From assembly GCF_030253575.1 (NCBI RefSeq), contig NC_080559.1, positions 11,773,501-11,837,500 of the forward strand: a stretch of 64,000 nucleotides of DNA. Reading direction: 5' to 3'. Positions 22,701 to 34,360 of this stretch are shown in pieces (position 1 is the stretch's first letter; each line of letters opens with the position of its first letter). The stretch comes from Rhododendron vialii. Its lineage: Eukaryota; Streptophyta; Magnoliopsida; Ericales; Ericaceae. Below the pieces are notes generated by a model. It saw only the letters and a list, made by a program, of their open reading frames with translations, ran no database searches and was not told the DNA's origin. A program made the position numbers and the translations under genes.

Positions 22701-25700
22701 AGTAGCTACTTTTACGGCTGTATTAATCCTACTTTAGACTTGTAAGCATTGTCCCAGATATTTGAGGGTGGGGGGAAGGTTTGCGAAGTTAAACCTAGAA
22801 AGGGTTTGCTGTGCCTAGAAGGTTGCTCAGTGGGAAACGATCTGTTCGAGTCAGGAGAACTTTTTTCTTAAAGATAATGTGGATAAAGTTTGAGCATTTG
22901 TCATGGTTTGCATTGGCTTGATATTAAGCGCATCCTTTTTCATAACTTTATTGTATCCGGGTTCTTTCCCCTGACTGTTATGGAATGGTATTTGATGGAT
23001 GTTCAGCAGGTACTGTCTCAACAGCTGCATACAAGAGATGGGAGAAGGCTGCAATTGCTGGTGTTTCATTGGTTGCTGATGCTGCCGAGCATTTAGAGCG
23101 GGCGACCACAGATAAAGAGGTTGAACATGGCCAAGTGACACTAGGTGAGGATTGCAATTGAAAACAGGTTAAACAGTTTTTTTCTCAAAGGTACATTTGG
23201 AATGGAGTCAATGACTCGACTGATTTATGAAATATTGCTTGACACTGTCTGGTTCTTTCCAATCTACTTATCAGGGGAAAAGTGTTTTGAGCCTGTTGAG
23301 AAAGACATTCCAACTCTGCCAACTTCTTCACCAAACTCTTTAGCTGAGAGTAATACACAAGCTTCTGTTGTTAAACTTAAGCTCCAGTTGTTCCCAATTG
23401 ATGAAGGTACTCGAAGAGCTTTGGAATTGGTAAGTTTGAGAAGGTGTTATCTGAACAAGTTTGATGTAGAATGATTGTCAAATTGTTAACCCAATAGGTG
23501 GGCCACAATCTTTTCTCAGGATAATCATAATCCACATCTGGAGCTCACGTTAACTACTCGGAAGAAGATATCATCGGTTTTGGATCATCTCGGTCGCAAG
23601 TGGGGAAATTCAAGTGTAGCTTCTGGAGATCTAATGCTTTTCCCTTTCTATGTCCAAAGGGAAAACCTGGTCGGTTATCCGAGGTGGACCCAGGACTCTG
23701 TTGTTTGTGCGGCAGATGTATATGCAGTGATTGGAAGCCCCCCTGTTTTCCGCTTAAGGTTTCTTTCTTTCTAACTTTAGAAGTAAGGTCTACAGTAATA
23801 ACTTATCATGACTGATTTGTTTCTTTTCAAAGGTATGGTTGGTTTTCCAATTCCGAGCTTGTGTCAGCCACATCTCAAGCCCCTTTGATGTCATCTGACA
23901 TGATTCATGACCTTAACATGAAGAACGTTAATGATGCCAAGGAGCAGAGTAGAGACCCAGTGCTAGTATCCACACCACCCTTTGCTTGTCAGCCTGAGAA
24001 ACCTGCCGATCACTGTAATAAAGATCAACAAGTCTCATGGGACAGAAGGGAGACTGCCAATGGAGCTATTTGTAGAGATGAAGGAAATAAGGTAATTTTT
24101 TCCCCTCGCCTACCTGCATGCTTATGAATCAGCTAAACTGACAGCCATCATGGCATGGGCATGAATCCATGTTTCTCGCTTGAGCATCTCTGGGAGCTGT
24201 GAATTTGTTATTTTGAATCGCACTCATATGTCGAAGGCATGATGCATTCCACATTTTTGACTGAGTGTTGATGCTTTGGCAGCTTGAATCCAGCATGCCT
24301 CTATCTGTTGAAGTGTCATTAGCACTTGCGAACTATAACATATTGTCATGCTGGTCTTCTTGTTAAGCTCTGTTGCTTTTTATCCGCGTACTTGTTCTTC
24401 CTTTAACATGTTGGAACCTTCTGAATAAAAGAAATTCGTACCAGCCATGTGACTCGTTATGTATCAATTCTGGATTCTACATCAAGTTCTTTTCTCAAGT
24501 TGCTCATGTGGTCTGCTTTATCCAGGACTCCTGTTGATATTGCTCATTCATCTAAATGTCCTTTAGGCTCCATTTAATTTCACCTTGAGAAACTTATTCG
24601 TCAGCCTTGTAATGCTTATGATGGGTAAGTAGAGCATCCACAATGGACTAACCAACAACAACAACAACATAACATAACCCATCTAGTCCCCAATCATTGG
24701 GGGTATGGGCGGGAGATGATTGGAGACAGACCTAACCTTTGGCAATGTATGCACAAAGTGGCTGCTCTCAGAATACCACTAAAACAGTGGCCCCCCTAAA
24801 CCTCCAAGAACCGAGGAGCTACAAGGACGTTTTGTTGTAAAACCATGCCCCCAAATCAAAGCCAAATGGCATCAGAGAGGGTAGGCCTAGAGACCCAAAT
24901 CAATTTATGTGCACATTACCATGCTTCCTTCATTGATAGTCCAGAGCATCGGTATGCACAATGGACTAACCAAAATTGGATAATCAAAAGTTGTCACATC
25001 ACCTTTTGGTTATCCATTTAGTTCATGGCTAAAGTTAGCAACCCTAAGCTCACAATGGCCTAATCAAAATAAGTTGGCAAAAATTCAAATCCTTTTCTTC
25101 TCTCAATCTAATGGTTTACATTGAATTCCATTTTAGTAAAATAAGTGAAAGTGGAGAGAATTTGTTAAAATCCATAAAGTGACCAACATTGTTAAATGCA
25201 AAGCCATTTTGCCAAAGTGGAGAGTGAGTTTCACCTACCAATAAAGCATTTGCTTTATGGAGAGTGAGTTTCAAACAACAAACAGCATACAAAGTAACCT
25301 TTGTGAGTAGGACCCACTATTTTTTGTTATTGAGACAATATTGCTAACTTTGGTTATTGGAAAGCTCAAATTTTATTGGTTAAGAGGTTGCTAAGTTTGG
25401 TTATTCTATTGTGAGCCATTTTTGAGGCCAACATTGCTAACTTTGTAAACATGTTGCTGGTTATGCCATTGTGGATGCTCTTAGAAGTTCATACAACATG
25501 CGTGCTTCATATTGGATATGAATTGTTCCTCTGTTCCTTGTGGCTCCTTTTGGAAGATATCTATTAGTAGTAGAAGGCAGATAACTGAAACATTTGGGGA
25601 AATCATCATCTAATGTAATTATCAAAACGTGGTTTACATGGGAGAAGACTATGTTCAACTAGTTGTGACTAGCTTAAGCTTTTTAGTCACAGCGTAAACC

Positions 25701-27195
25701 AGTCACATCCAATTTTGTCATTTTTTCATTGCGCTTCTGAAATCACTTTGCTTTATGTATTAGGATGACCGGTGGTTAAGAAATGGTCCTTCATTGTCAG
25801 CGGGGGAGTGGGCTGATAGCCTAACCAACATCACCGTTGGGGATTTACTTGCTGAGGTGTCCCATGACGTAGTTGCTGGCTGTAGTGATCCACCCTTGAC
25901 GGGAAGCTCTCAATGTCTTCAGCAGGGCCCATTCATCTGTGACTCCTTTGATGCGGCAATTGCTGCTCATATAAATAGACATCAAAATAAAACTAGCTTT
26001 CCACCTGATCTGACATCCATTTCATCTTCCATTTGGGATGCTGAAGAAACATGTGATGCCTTCTCATTTCAGAACACCCGCAAATTGGTCCAGACTCCAT
26101 CTGGCGTTGAGTCTCCAGAGGCCTGCAAACAGATTGGTCGAACAAGTCCAGTGGGCTTCGGGGCTACTATCCAGGTTTTACTTTACTCTCACCGTCCCAT
26201 TATGTTTGTCCATTATCGCCGATCATGGATTTTATCGAATCAATGAATAATTTTATCTTCATGAATAAATTGTCATTAACATGTCCTCCAAGTAGAATAT
26301 CTCCTCTTGTTCAAAAAAAGTAGAATATCTCCAATAGTTCTTTACTTGCTCAGTTCAAGTGATACTTTACCTGCAAAACAATAACATTATGTTCGACCAT
26401 CCTGCAGGAGTTGCCTGAGGTGGAGGAGCCTATGGATGAAACTCCAGTCGATGAAGGGACTGAGGGTGAAAATCCTGGCAATACAGACCCAATGGATGAG
26501 TGTCTGTCTGATCCACCTATTCTGGAAGATTCAGAGAAGGATCTCAGCACTCTTACAGATATGTATTGGGTATATCTCTTTTCCAATCTCTCATTATTCA
26601 TTTGCTTGTTCACGCACTGTTTTGCCATATATTTACAAGTGGAATTTTGAACCTGAAGTACTACTGGCCTCCATATTTCACTCCCCCTCCGTCCCATCTT
26701 GTTTGTCTCCTATCGATAGTCGGGCCGTTCAATTGGACCAAGAAATAGTATATTTTCAAGATAAATATCGTAAAACAAGTTTCACCAATCGAAAGATCCC
26801 GTTCTTGTACAGAAAGTTTTCATTGACATCTAAAAAAGAATGAAATGTAAAATCTGATCGTTTTTTTTAATGTATGGAATAGTGAGACCATTAAAGTTGG
26901 ATGGAGTGTTTCAGCTGGATGCTGGCAATTGACTTTTTATTTTGCTTCATGTTTTTCCATCTTGCAGCCCGACTCTTTAGGACCCTTAGATTTGGATATA
27001 CCTTCCTCCAGATACCATACAGAGGATTTAATTTTAAGTGACAGCCTCAGTGGTTTGAACCGATTGCTCGCCAGCAGTCTGGATGCACTTCAGAATTGCT
27101 CATTCTTTGGGTTGGACAAGAAAGAAATGGCATCTGCAGTTGAAGCCCAGAAAACTGCTTCGTTTTCAGATTTCAAAATAGGAAGTGAGGTTTGA
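19773..27195 (+). CDS. TKI1: TSL-kinase interacting protein 1 (SANT/MYB domain), 13 coding exons
   Basis: Exons: 19773-19890, 20002-20096, 20176-20223, 20332-20441, 21836-21920, 22012-22297, 23010-23144, 23275-23429, 23520-23758, 23833-24091, 25764-26174, 26408-26569 and 26968-27195. All introns are GT-AG and all phases agree, giving about 776 aa. Residues ~50-105 form a SANT/MYB domain (RQWAAWTRQEEESFFTALRQ, then SKNKDQVRHYYYRLVRRMNK). A conserved block LRWWSLLEKYSCKASKLHL follows across an exon join. A second block, AADVYAVIGSPPVFRLRYGW, lies mid-protein, and the C-terminus has NCSFFGLDKK. This layout and length match Arabidopsis TKI1, a nuclear partner of the TOUSLED kinase; chromatin function is inferred from the SANT domain. 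The start is the first ATG that reads through; two tiny uORFs precede it. The 24092-25763 intron holds nested TEs. No break was seen. Confidence 0.9.
24632..25480. mobile_element. Harbinger/Tourist-like MITE interrupted by a SINE
   Basis: Perfect 15-bp ends: GAGCATCCACAATGG at 24632 and CCATTGTGGATGCTC at 25466-25480, followed by TTA; GTA precedes the left end. Removing the nested SINE leaves a MITE of about 530 bp with the family's subterminal phrases (GGATAATCAAAAG, 'ttgctaactttg'). It lies in a TKI1 intron. Confidence 0.78.
24656..24956 (-). mobile_element. SINE (Au-like), minus strand, 17-bp target duplication
   Basis: CACAATGGACTAACCAA occurs exactly on both sides (24639-24655 and 24957-24973), duplicating part of the host MITE. 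Read on the minus strand the insert ends in (TTG)n preceded by GGGGACTAGATGGG. It also contains GCCACTTTGTGCATAC and AAAGGTTAG phrases like the 3' half of plant Au-type SINEs. Length about 301 bp. A long exact duplication with a simple-repeat tail is the signature of L1-type target-primed insertion. I could not identify clear A and B boxes. Confidence 0.75.
26681..26907. mobile_element. Degenerate Stowaway-like MITE in a TKI1 intron
   Basis: The left end reads CTCCCCCTCCGTCCCATC, a Stowaway terminus. The right part ends GTTGGATGGAGTG, a poor match. TSD not preserved. Another CTCACCGTCCCATTATG start at about 26188 in the preceding intron may be a similar relic. Confidence 0.4.
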
Positions 27196-27698
27196 GATTA
27201 TGCCAAAGGGAGAACCCGGGGACAAAACTTCTAGAAATGGTGGGTTATATGAAAGAGCATGAATGCTGTTTTTGGAAACTTATGGCGGAAATCGCATCAT
27301 ATCGAAAGGGAATGGGGCTTTTGAGAGAAGCCAAGAGCATTCTAACGCACCAATGGAGGCTATTCCCTTGTTGTACAGAAGACTGATGCGGAGAAAAACT
27401 TGTTTACTGATTTCTATTACCAATTTATGACTTTGTTGTCACATATCTGTAAATTGTGTTTCAAAATGCTGCAAGTGTGCAGAATCATTTGAAATCTTCT
27501 TCTTCTTTTGGAAAAGGGAATCATAAGAAATCCCACCTCACATAATAACTGTCTTTTTAAATTTTAACATTGAACTGAAGACACAGAAATAACTTTATTA
27601 TCTGAGTGTCAGATTCCGTATGTAGTGGATGACTTGATCCTCAACAGTAGAATGCCAAGTCCTCTCATAGGTTGATTGTCTTCTTGTGCCTGTTGATG
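27196..27698. other. TKI1 3' untranslated region and downstream spacer
   Basis: Begins after the TKI1 stop. No canonical AATAAA was found within the first 350 bp, though 'aaataactttatta' at about 27587 could act. No other gene was seen. Confidence 0.4.
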
Positions 27699-27706
27699 CT
27701 TTTGAG

Positions 27707-28284
27707 TAGGCTTGGCAATCGAACCCGCCCCGAACATGACGAGTTTTCCACCTCATTTTTTGGTATAGGGTCGGGGTAAAAATTTTAAAACCCAACCGCG
27801 TTTGGGGTGAAAGTATCCCGCTCCGAACCTGCCCGATATAGCCACCTAGAACCCGCCGCAAAATATATAGCCGTCCTAGAACCCGCCACAAAATGTATTT
27901 GTATATAAAACAATACTTTTACCTTAATCTAATTATCATTATATAAAACTATACTTTTACCCTAATGTAATTATCATTATAGTTAAAATTTTACAATTTT
28001 TACCCTAATATTATTATCATTATACTAAAAATATATCTATATTCTTACCTTTATATTCACCATTATACTAAAATACCATTTTATTTATGACCATTTTCTT
28101 TTATTTTGTTTTTAGATTAACATTTTTTTTTAATTTCTTGCGGGGCGAGGCAGGTAAACTCGTTCCCCAATCGGGACGGAAACGGGGACCCAAAAAGTAC
28201 GTGGTGGTCGGGGTCGGCGCCATGATAATTTTTGGGTCAAGGTTAGGGTATGTAAAAACGCGTCCCGTCCTGCTATCATCCCTA
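27707..28284. mobile_element. hAT-like MITE (578 bp), 8-bp TSD CTTTTGAG
   Basis: The element begins TAGGCTTGGCAATCG and ends CTATCATCCCTA, short inverted ends starting TAGG. CTTTTGAG flanks both sides exactly (27699-27706 and 28285-28292), the 8-bp size typical of hAT. GC-rich subterminal arms (CCCGCCCCGAAC, GGGACGGAAACGGGGACC) enclose an AT-rich core with three diverged 'ttaccctaat' units. No transposase. It sits about 500 bp after the TKI1 stop. Confidence 0.8.
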
Positions 28285-28589
28285 CTTTTGAGTGGCCTAT
28301 AATGGCATGCGAAATTCTGTGGGAAAGAACAACAATGGGAGACTTCCCCATTTCGGGGGTATTAAGTTAAGCATGCATCTGATTTCTCATCCCTTCGTTT
28401 TTTACATGAGGCGACATTCGGTGTATTTGTATCTTTTGTATGCAATCTACATAATAAGTCTACATAATAGGGGAGAACGGTTTTTAAATCTTATCTCTTT
28501 ATAAATCCTAACCACTGATTTGCTCCACAAATCCTACAGCTCTTCCTCTCTCTTTCAAACAATATTAATTACACAATTGCCACTAATAA

Positions 28590-28951
28590 GGGTATTATGG
28601 TCTTTTAACTATCAAAGTTAATCACTTTGCTTGGATGGACTTTTTGAGAGTAACTCTCAACTCTCGGCACAGTTTTCAATAAATCTTTCTCTCTATCTCT
28701 CTCCACTCATTACCACTCCAACTCTCAAAAATAACTTTCTAAAATCTAAACCAAACAAAGTGAATAAGATTATATATTTATATGGTAAGTTAGGATGACC
28801 TCCCTGAGGTGAAATTTTTGAGTGAGTTATCTGACAAATACACTGACCTCCCCTATGGTTTTCGAAATCACTCCACCTCCCTCCAGATGTCCCATTACCG
28901 TTAAAATTGACCGATGATGTTAACTTTGATAGTTAAAAGACCATAATACCC
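28590..28951. repeat. Perfect 32-bp inverted repeat, arms ~300 bp apart
   Basis: The left arm 28590-28621 (GGGTATTATGGTCTTTTAAC, continuing to AAAGTTAA) and the right arm 28920-28951 are exact inverses. The spacer has no coding sequence. No target duplication was seen outside the arms, so this may be a subterminal part of a larger element. Confidence 0.75.
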
Positions 28952-28989
28952 TCAATACAATTAGTTAGAATAGTGTGTGGAGGGACGGG

Positions 28990-29115
28990 CATGGTATTTG
29001 AGACCATTAGTTGATAGATAAGAGAGTTCTAGCGATGAAGCAGAACGAGTTTCATATTTGAGTCCATTAGTTGGTAGATAGGAGAGTGTCTAGCGATGAA
29101 GTACAACGAGTTCCA
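28990..29115 (+). repeat. Two ~60-bp tandem units
   Basis: Two diverged copies of a unit with 'ccattagttg(a/g)tagata' and 'ctagcgatgaag'. Downstream (29130-29215) a second pair based on 'tagtctgataag(g/c)cgct' follows. No gene. Confidence 0.65.
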
Positions 29116-29923
29116 TGATGGCAACTGCATTCACTGACACCTCCTCTGGGTAGTCTGATAAGGCGCTACTCGGATGTAGTCCTGGCACCTCCTCAAGCGT
29201 AGTCTGATAAGCCGCTCGAAGATCAAACAGGCACCCGAGGCAAAGTGGAAAAAGTGAATCTTTTCTTCTTACTCGCTTAGAGAGTTCGTGATTTGCCTCC
29301 CTTCAAGATAGTGCCCAGATTGTTACTCCATTGAACTCCCTTTTATGTATAAAAGACAATTTTATTTTTTGAATGCTAAATAAATAATTCGTACCTTTTT
29401 TTTTTTTATCGTTGGTGCATGCAGTTCGAAAAAAGTCATGAATTTTGTTCAAGACCAAACAAAGAGTAACCCAAAAAAAAAAAAAAGATCCATCTATATA
29501 CTTTGTTATCTTATTATGTAGATGTTCTCCTACAAATCTAAGATTCAAAGACAAAAAAGTCATTTATGAACATAAATATATAATAATTCATGTAGCTAGT
29601 TAAGGACGCAACAACTATCAAACGAGTAATTAAAAAGTTAAAAACAAATTCGACCAAGTTTTTAAAACTAACCCGAAGGTTAAAAAAAAGGTCTAAAAAT
29701 TTAGAAGAATTTTAAAAGGAAAACAATGGTACCAAGCTTGACAAAAATGCACCATAGATAGAAAAAAAAAAAAAAAAAAAGAAGGTAGAATTTTTATTTT
29801 CTTATCCCTTAATGAAATTTTTGTAGTCTCTATTATTTTTGGTTAGTCTCGATAAAAAGATAAAGAATGAAAAATTTTGAAAAAATACGCTATCAAGTTT
29901 AAAGTCTAGTGTCCCCATCGTAA

Positions 29924-30460
29924 GAGCATCTCTAGCAGCTGAAGCAAATTTCTAGCCATTTTGGCAAGGAAAAGTGCAATTTTAGCCTTTGCCTAGCCAC
30001 CAAACAATGGAACACCCAACAGTTTAGGCATCTCACTCAACAAAATCACAAAAACTACATGTATACATATCACCATACCTGACCACCATCACCGCCTTCC
30101 ACCGTCCACCAAATTTAGGTCAAAATTTGACCAAAATCAGGACATAATCGAGTTCGTTCGTTGTGTTCTAGTTCGTTCTAAGGTTTCTAGATTGTAGAAG
30201 TCGCCTTCTTCTTTCTTCGTCGTTGATTTTGAGTCCGTTCTTCACCGTCGATTTCCAGGCGAATAAGCGTCTTCTTCTTCCTCCTTTGGTCTCAACGACT
30301 TGCAGGGAGATGAGAAAGAGAGGGAGAAGCCGTGGCGAGGCTACCGTACCTCGCTGGCCCCGGCGAGGTGGGCAGCGAGGTTGTTGGGACAGTGCTTTTG
30401 GGGGTTCCACTCGGGACTTTGTCGATTTGGGGGGGAGTAGCAAGACAGTTTGAGATGCTC
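29924..30460. mobile_element. Harbinger/Tourist-like MITE, TSD TAA
   Basis: Ends GAGCATCTCTAGCAGC and GAGATGCTC; TAA flanks both sides (29921-29923 and 30461-30463). The interior contains an unusually GC-rich, gene-like block (30160-30440) with open frames on both strands, possibly captured host sequence, but no domain is recognisable. Confidence 0.62.
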
Positions 30461-30463
30461 TAA

Positions 30464-31607
30464 GAAGTTCTTCAACATCCGATCCAAAAGTAGTTTTTAC
30501 TTTGTCTTGAGAAGAAACAATTGTAAAATTAAATTAAAAGGATAAAATGAATAGTTTGAATTTCATGAAAATCAAACATTTCAATCCTTGAGATTACTGG
30601 AAGTTTATCCGGTCGTTAAGTTTAAATTCTGAAATTAACCAAAGTACGCACAAGTTGACATGAATTTCCAGCTATAAAAGAAAATATGTATATGTCCAGC
30701 CGTGTACTTATTTAGGAGGTCGGATCCAGTCAAGTCTTCCTCAACTGGTTTCGCCCATTTTTTCCATCCGGACTGTCCAGAGTTGAAAAAAATGGACGAA
30801 ACTGATCGATGAAAACTTGACCGGATCCGGAAAGAGAAAAGGACAGACATCAAATGTGTACCCCATCAAATGACCACACAGATGTGACTGAGATAGCATA
30901 TATGCCCAGATGATCCATTTTATTTTATTATTATTTATGTGAATAATAATTTCTAAATTCTACTTTCTTATAACGGTCCGGCCCAGTAGGCACACTATAA
31001 GAATTTCAAAGTATGATATTTAAATATTAATTTCTTCCGCTTAATTGTTCTTTTTCTGCAACTTTCTTCAAAAACTAATCTATGTTTCTTTAATTGCAAA
31101 AGACAATTTTACCCTAGAAGCCTAGAACCATTTGTAACTGCTTTGCTTCCTCTAAATAAAAAAGGACGCCAGGTTTTTTTTTTGGCAAAAGAGCACCACA
31201 TTTTCTTAGAGCGCATTAAGATAGGCTCATTGATGTTGCCACTCGATTTTTTTAACTCAGGTGTCCGAACCAACTCATGTGCACTTCGATTAATTTTTGG
31301 GAACCAATCTCATCGTTCATTTGTGGGAGTCCCAATTAAAGTCGAAGTAAAGTTTTGTATGGACTGGCTTCATAGGAGTTGAACACACCTGAGAGGTTTT
31401 GAACCCGAGACCCAAATAAAAATATTATATTTTGCACATACAATAGAAACACTAAACAATGTCCATTTAGCTTGAACCCAAAAGATAAAACCAAAAAGAA
31501 TATAAATATTTCTTGCTCAATCAAGACTTCCTTGCCAAAAGAAACACTAAAAAAATAAAAAGATGAACGTGTACATACAAAGCGATGTCCATCTTAGGGT
31601 GGATTTG
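30464..31607. other. Intergenic, no gene seen
   Basis: AT-rich. A partly palindromic stretch at 30720-30830 ('ggtcggatccagtcaag' and 'cttgaccggatccgg') resembles a small foldback but has no TSD that I can read. Confidence 0.35.
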
Positions 31608-32040
31608 GATTGAAAAATTAAAAACTTATATTTTTGTCTTTATTTAAATATTTTTTGCATTTGTTTGTTTTGTGTCAAACTTTTGTTACTTATTGATTCG
31701 TTTTGACGAGCGGAATCGGAAAAGTATAAAATTTTGATCGAAACTCATAATTTTTTTGAATAAAGACAAAAATAAGTAAAAACCTTTTTTTTTTTACTTA
31801 TTTTTGTCTTTATTAAAAAACTTATGAGTTTCGATCAAAATTTTATATTTTTTTTTTTTACTTTTCTTTGTCTTTATTCAAAAAATTATGAGTTTCGATC
31901 AAAATTTTATAGTTTTTCAATTTCTCTCGCCGAGACGAATCAATAAGTTACCAAATTTTGATACCAAAATAACAAATGCAAATTTTTTTTGAATAAAAAA
32001 AAGTTACAATTTGACTTTTAAAGTCAAATTAACCCTTAGT
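31608..32040. repeat. AT-rich foldback region with repeated GTTTCGATCAAAATTTTATA
   Basis: The phrase GAGTTTCGATCAAAATTTTA and its inverse TAAAATTTTGATCGAAACTC occur together three times, with 'tttttgtctttatt' and its inverse. The arms can fold over most of the length. Related sequence recurs at 32740-32860, 38690-39041 and 55380-55560, so it is a dispersed family. Confidence 0.6.
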
Positions 32041-32973
32041 TAGTACCAAATACAGTACATTACGTATCCTAGAAGAGAACGATTGTACGTATCCTAAAAG
32101 CAAAATTAAATAACAGGTTGGAGGGAAAATTGCCCCCCACATGTAAAATTGGTGCCTTAAATATTGGATTTGTTATTAGTTGAAAAAGTGAGGGTTAAAA
32201 TTGTCAAGTTAGGTAAGTATCTTTTTCCCTGAGCTAGTCGGAAAACTTTTTCAGAAAAGTTAATTCATTGGGCCCACTAAAATTGTCAAGTTAGGTAAGT
32301 ATCTTATAAATGGACTTCAAAATTTATCATCTAAAATGTGTTGTAAAACTTGTGATGCTTGTAACTTTGAGCACTAAAGATAAAACTTTAGAGCACATTA
32401 CAAATAAGTGGAGTGCGAAAACTATTTTCGTAAGTTTTTTTTTTTAATTTGTTTGTTTTCTTATGAATATGTGTTTACATATAACGAGGTAATGTAGTAA
32501 ATATAAATTTTGAAAAAAAAGTATGAACGATAGAAAAGTCTTCCTCTTTCAAGATTTCAGACCCTAAGTCACATAATTCGCGTGCTTGAGTTAGAGCAAA
32601 AGTGCGAGCGCTTGAGTAAAAGCGTCTTTCAAACACATCCCAACATGCTAAAATTCGCGAGAGTGGGAACTAATAGTGAAAGTGCTGGGGATTTTTAAAA
32701 ATTATATGTCATGACTAAGGTTGCGTCTCTGAAACTTATTTCGATATTTTTTATTTTTGCAATTTTTTGTTTAGTTTTTCGTTGTAATTTTAAGGATTAA
32801 TCGTTCGTCTCGACAAGACAAATTGAAAAAGTATAAAAATAAGGATCGGTGTTGAAAAAATTCAAATAAAATAACAGCACTTTAGACAAATAAGAAGTTA
32901 CATGTTTGATAATTTTTCGTCTTTAGTGAACTTTTTTGTGAAGTTGCATGCTTGATATCTGCCAGCACCACAA
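32041..32973. other. Intergenic, repeat fragments only
   Basis: Contains a diverged partial copy of the foldback family (about 32730-32860) and a short duplicated phrase 'aaaattgtcaagttaggtaagtatct' at 32193 and 32279. No gene. Confidence 0.4.
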
Positions 32974-33122
32974 CTACTCGGTTATATGCTCCTTTGACTG
33001 CAACTGAATTAGATGAACCAGCTGCTTCGAATCACCTTCCAGAACAATATTGCGATTGAAACCCAACTCCTTCGCAAACTGGATTCCTTCCCGCGCCGCC
33101 ACAGCTTCTCCGAGTAGAGGAT
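32974..33122 (-). pseudogene. RNase H-like (reverse-transcriptase-like RVT_3) exon remnant
   Basis: On the minus strand an acceptor (TTTCTTTCAG) is followed by an exon reading LLGEAVAAREGIQFAKELGF, then NIVLEGDSKQLVHLIQ, and a stop at 32974-32976. Acidic residues in the GEAVAAREG and EGDSKQ segments match the RNase H fold found in plant RVT_3 proteins, many of them derived from non-LTR retrotransposons. Only the C-terminal half of the domain is present; the upstream exon with the first catalytic Asp was not found. It is either a terminal exon of a lost gene or a retrotransposon scrap. Confidence 0.6.
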
Positions 33123-33869
33123 CTGAAAGAAAAAGGACACGAATTTAACAAAAATTCAAAAAAGACGAACCAAACACCATAAAATGTAAAAAGAAGAAAA
33201 ATAAATTTACAACAATACGGAGCCTAAGTTCGGAGCTCCTATTTTTAGCACAACTCTTTTTAAAAAGCCTATCAATCAAAAATCTCACCTGGACAGTGCG
33301 AGGCTGGTTGCATCTTCATGTGTAACATCACACTGACATGCATTTCACCCATCTGCCAGAGTCAGAAATCCACGTGTTAACCTTTCCTTTGGGCCCCCCA
33401 TTTTGACCCCATCACCAAAATTAACTAAATGCAAAATCATTCAATCTAAGGGCCGGCTGTCTTCCCTCAAAAAAACTAAGTCGTGCCCACCCGTTGTGGA
33501 GGAATCCGGCCTCTGGTGTAGGCTTTTTAGGCCCGTTGTCGTTGTGCTACGTTTTGCGGCTAGGCTCTTGGGCCTGCGTCAGATGGGCTGGCTCCCACAT
33601 CGGGAGTTTGGGTTTGTATGTGTGTGTTTAAAGGGTTCACTCTACCTCTCTCTAGTCAACAATTGCCTAGGTGAGTTTAGTAGGTGAAATTACCCTCTTG
33701 CCCTCCTAAAAAAAAAAAAAGGCAGGCTGTTTTGTTTGTTTGCTTATTGATTAATTTTTTGGTTAACAATACTACATCATAAACTCAAGTTTGCATGCAC
33801 CTTATGACTCATTAATCAAAAGTAACAAATGGTTGAATAAACAATGCAAAATTTAAGGAGCTAGCCCTC
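33123..33869. other. Intergenic, possible LTR scrap
   Basis: At about 33470-33700 lies a GC-balanced stretch with 'gctcccacatcgggagtttgg', a promoter-like phrase often found in plant retroelements, ending in an A-run. No borders could be set and no gene was seen. Confidence 0.3.
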
Positions 33870-34075
33870 AACATACCGCTGCAAACAAACTGAGCAACTC
33901 GAGATTCGACTCGGCCCAACCCGTGGCTCAATTAGTAAATGAGTCGAGCTCACTACTCCAAAGCTCAGCTTGTATGCGTAGGCTAAGCTCGGCTATAGAG
34001 ACTCGTTTAGTAAACGAGCAGAGCTTGAACACAACAAAATAAACTCGACTTGATTCGGCTCGTTTACACCCAACA
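33870..34075. mobile_element. hAT-like MITE copy of the GAGCC(G/A)AGC family, worn
   Basis: Starts with GCTGCAAACAAACTGAGC and ends CGGCTCGTTTACACCC, inverted ends of the family whose clearest copies are at 35364 and 57194. Internal 'gagtcgagctc' and 'aaacgagc' phrases agree. TSD not readable. Confidence 0.5.
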
Positions 34076-34184
34076 TGGGGCTGATCCGACATACGACAAG
34101 AATTGGGAGTGTGAATTACACATATTGCACGCTTACAGAAATGAATGCGAGTCACTTTCTAATAATCCCGTTGCAGTTTACAGT

Positions 34185-34360
34185 CACATATACTTACATG
34201 AGTAGTTCTAGAATCACACTCATACACACATTCAAATACACATATACACACATAACTTTATGGGCTCTATACACACTAGAGCATGTAGTGTGTGTGGAAC
34301 CCACACACTTGTGTGTATGTGGATGTGTAAAATAAGTGTAGTTGTAGAATTATTATACTT
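34185..34360. repeat. AC-rich hairpin element, related to 42985-43165
   Basis: Contains ACACACTAGA then GTAGTGTGTGTGG around a centre, with A/C-rich left and T/G-rich right arms. The copy at 42985-43165 has the same order (ACACACTAGAGGTGTAGTAT). Probably a small foldback MITE family. Confidence 0.5.

Noticed and set aside
24652..24665. (CAA)n tract considered as a simple microsatellite
   Set aside because: It is the tail of the minus-strand SINE, as shown by the 17-bp duplication and the adjoining SINE-like sequence.
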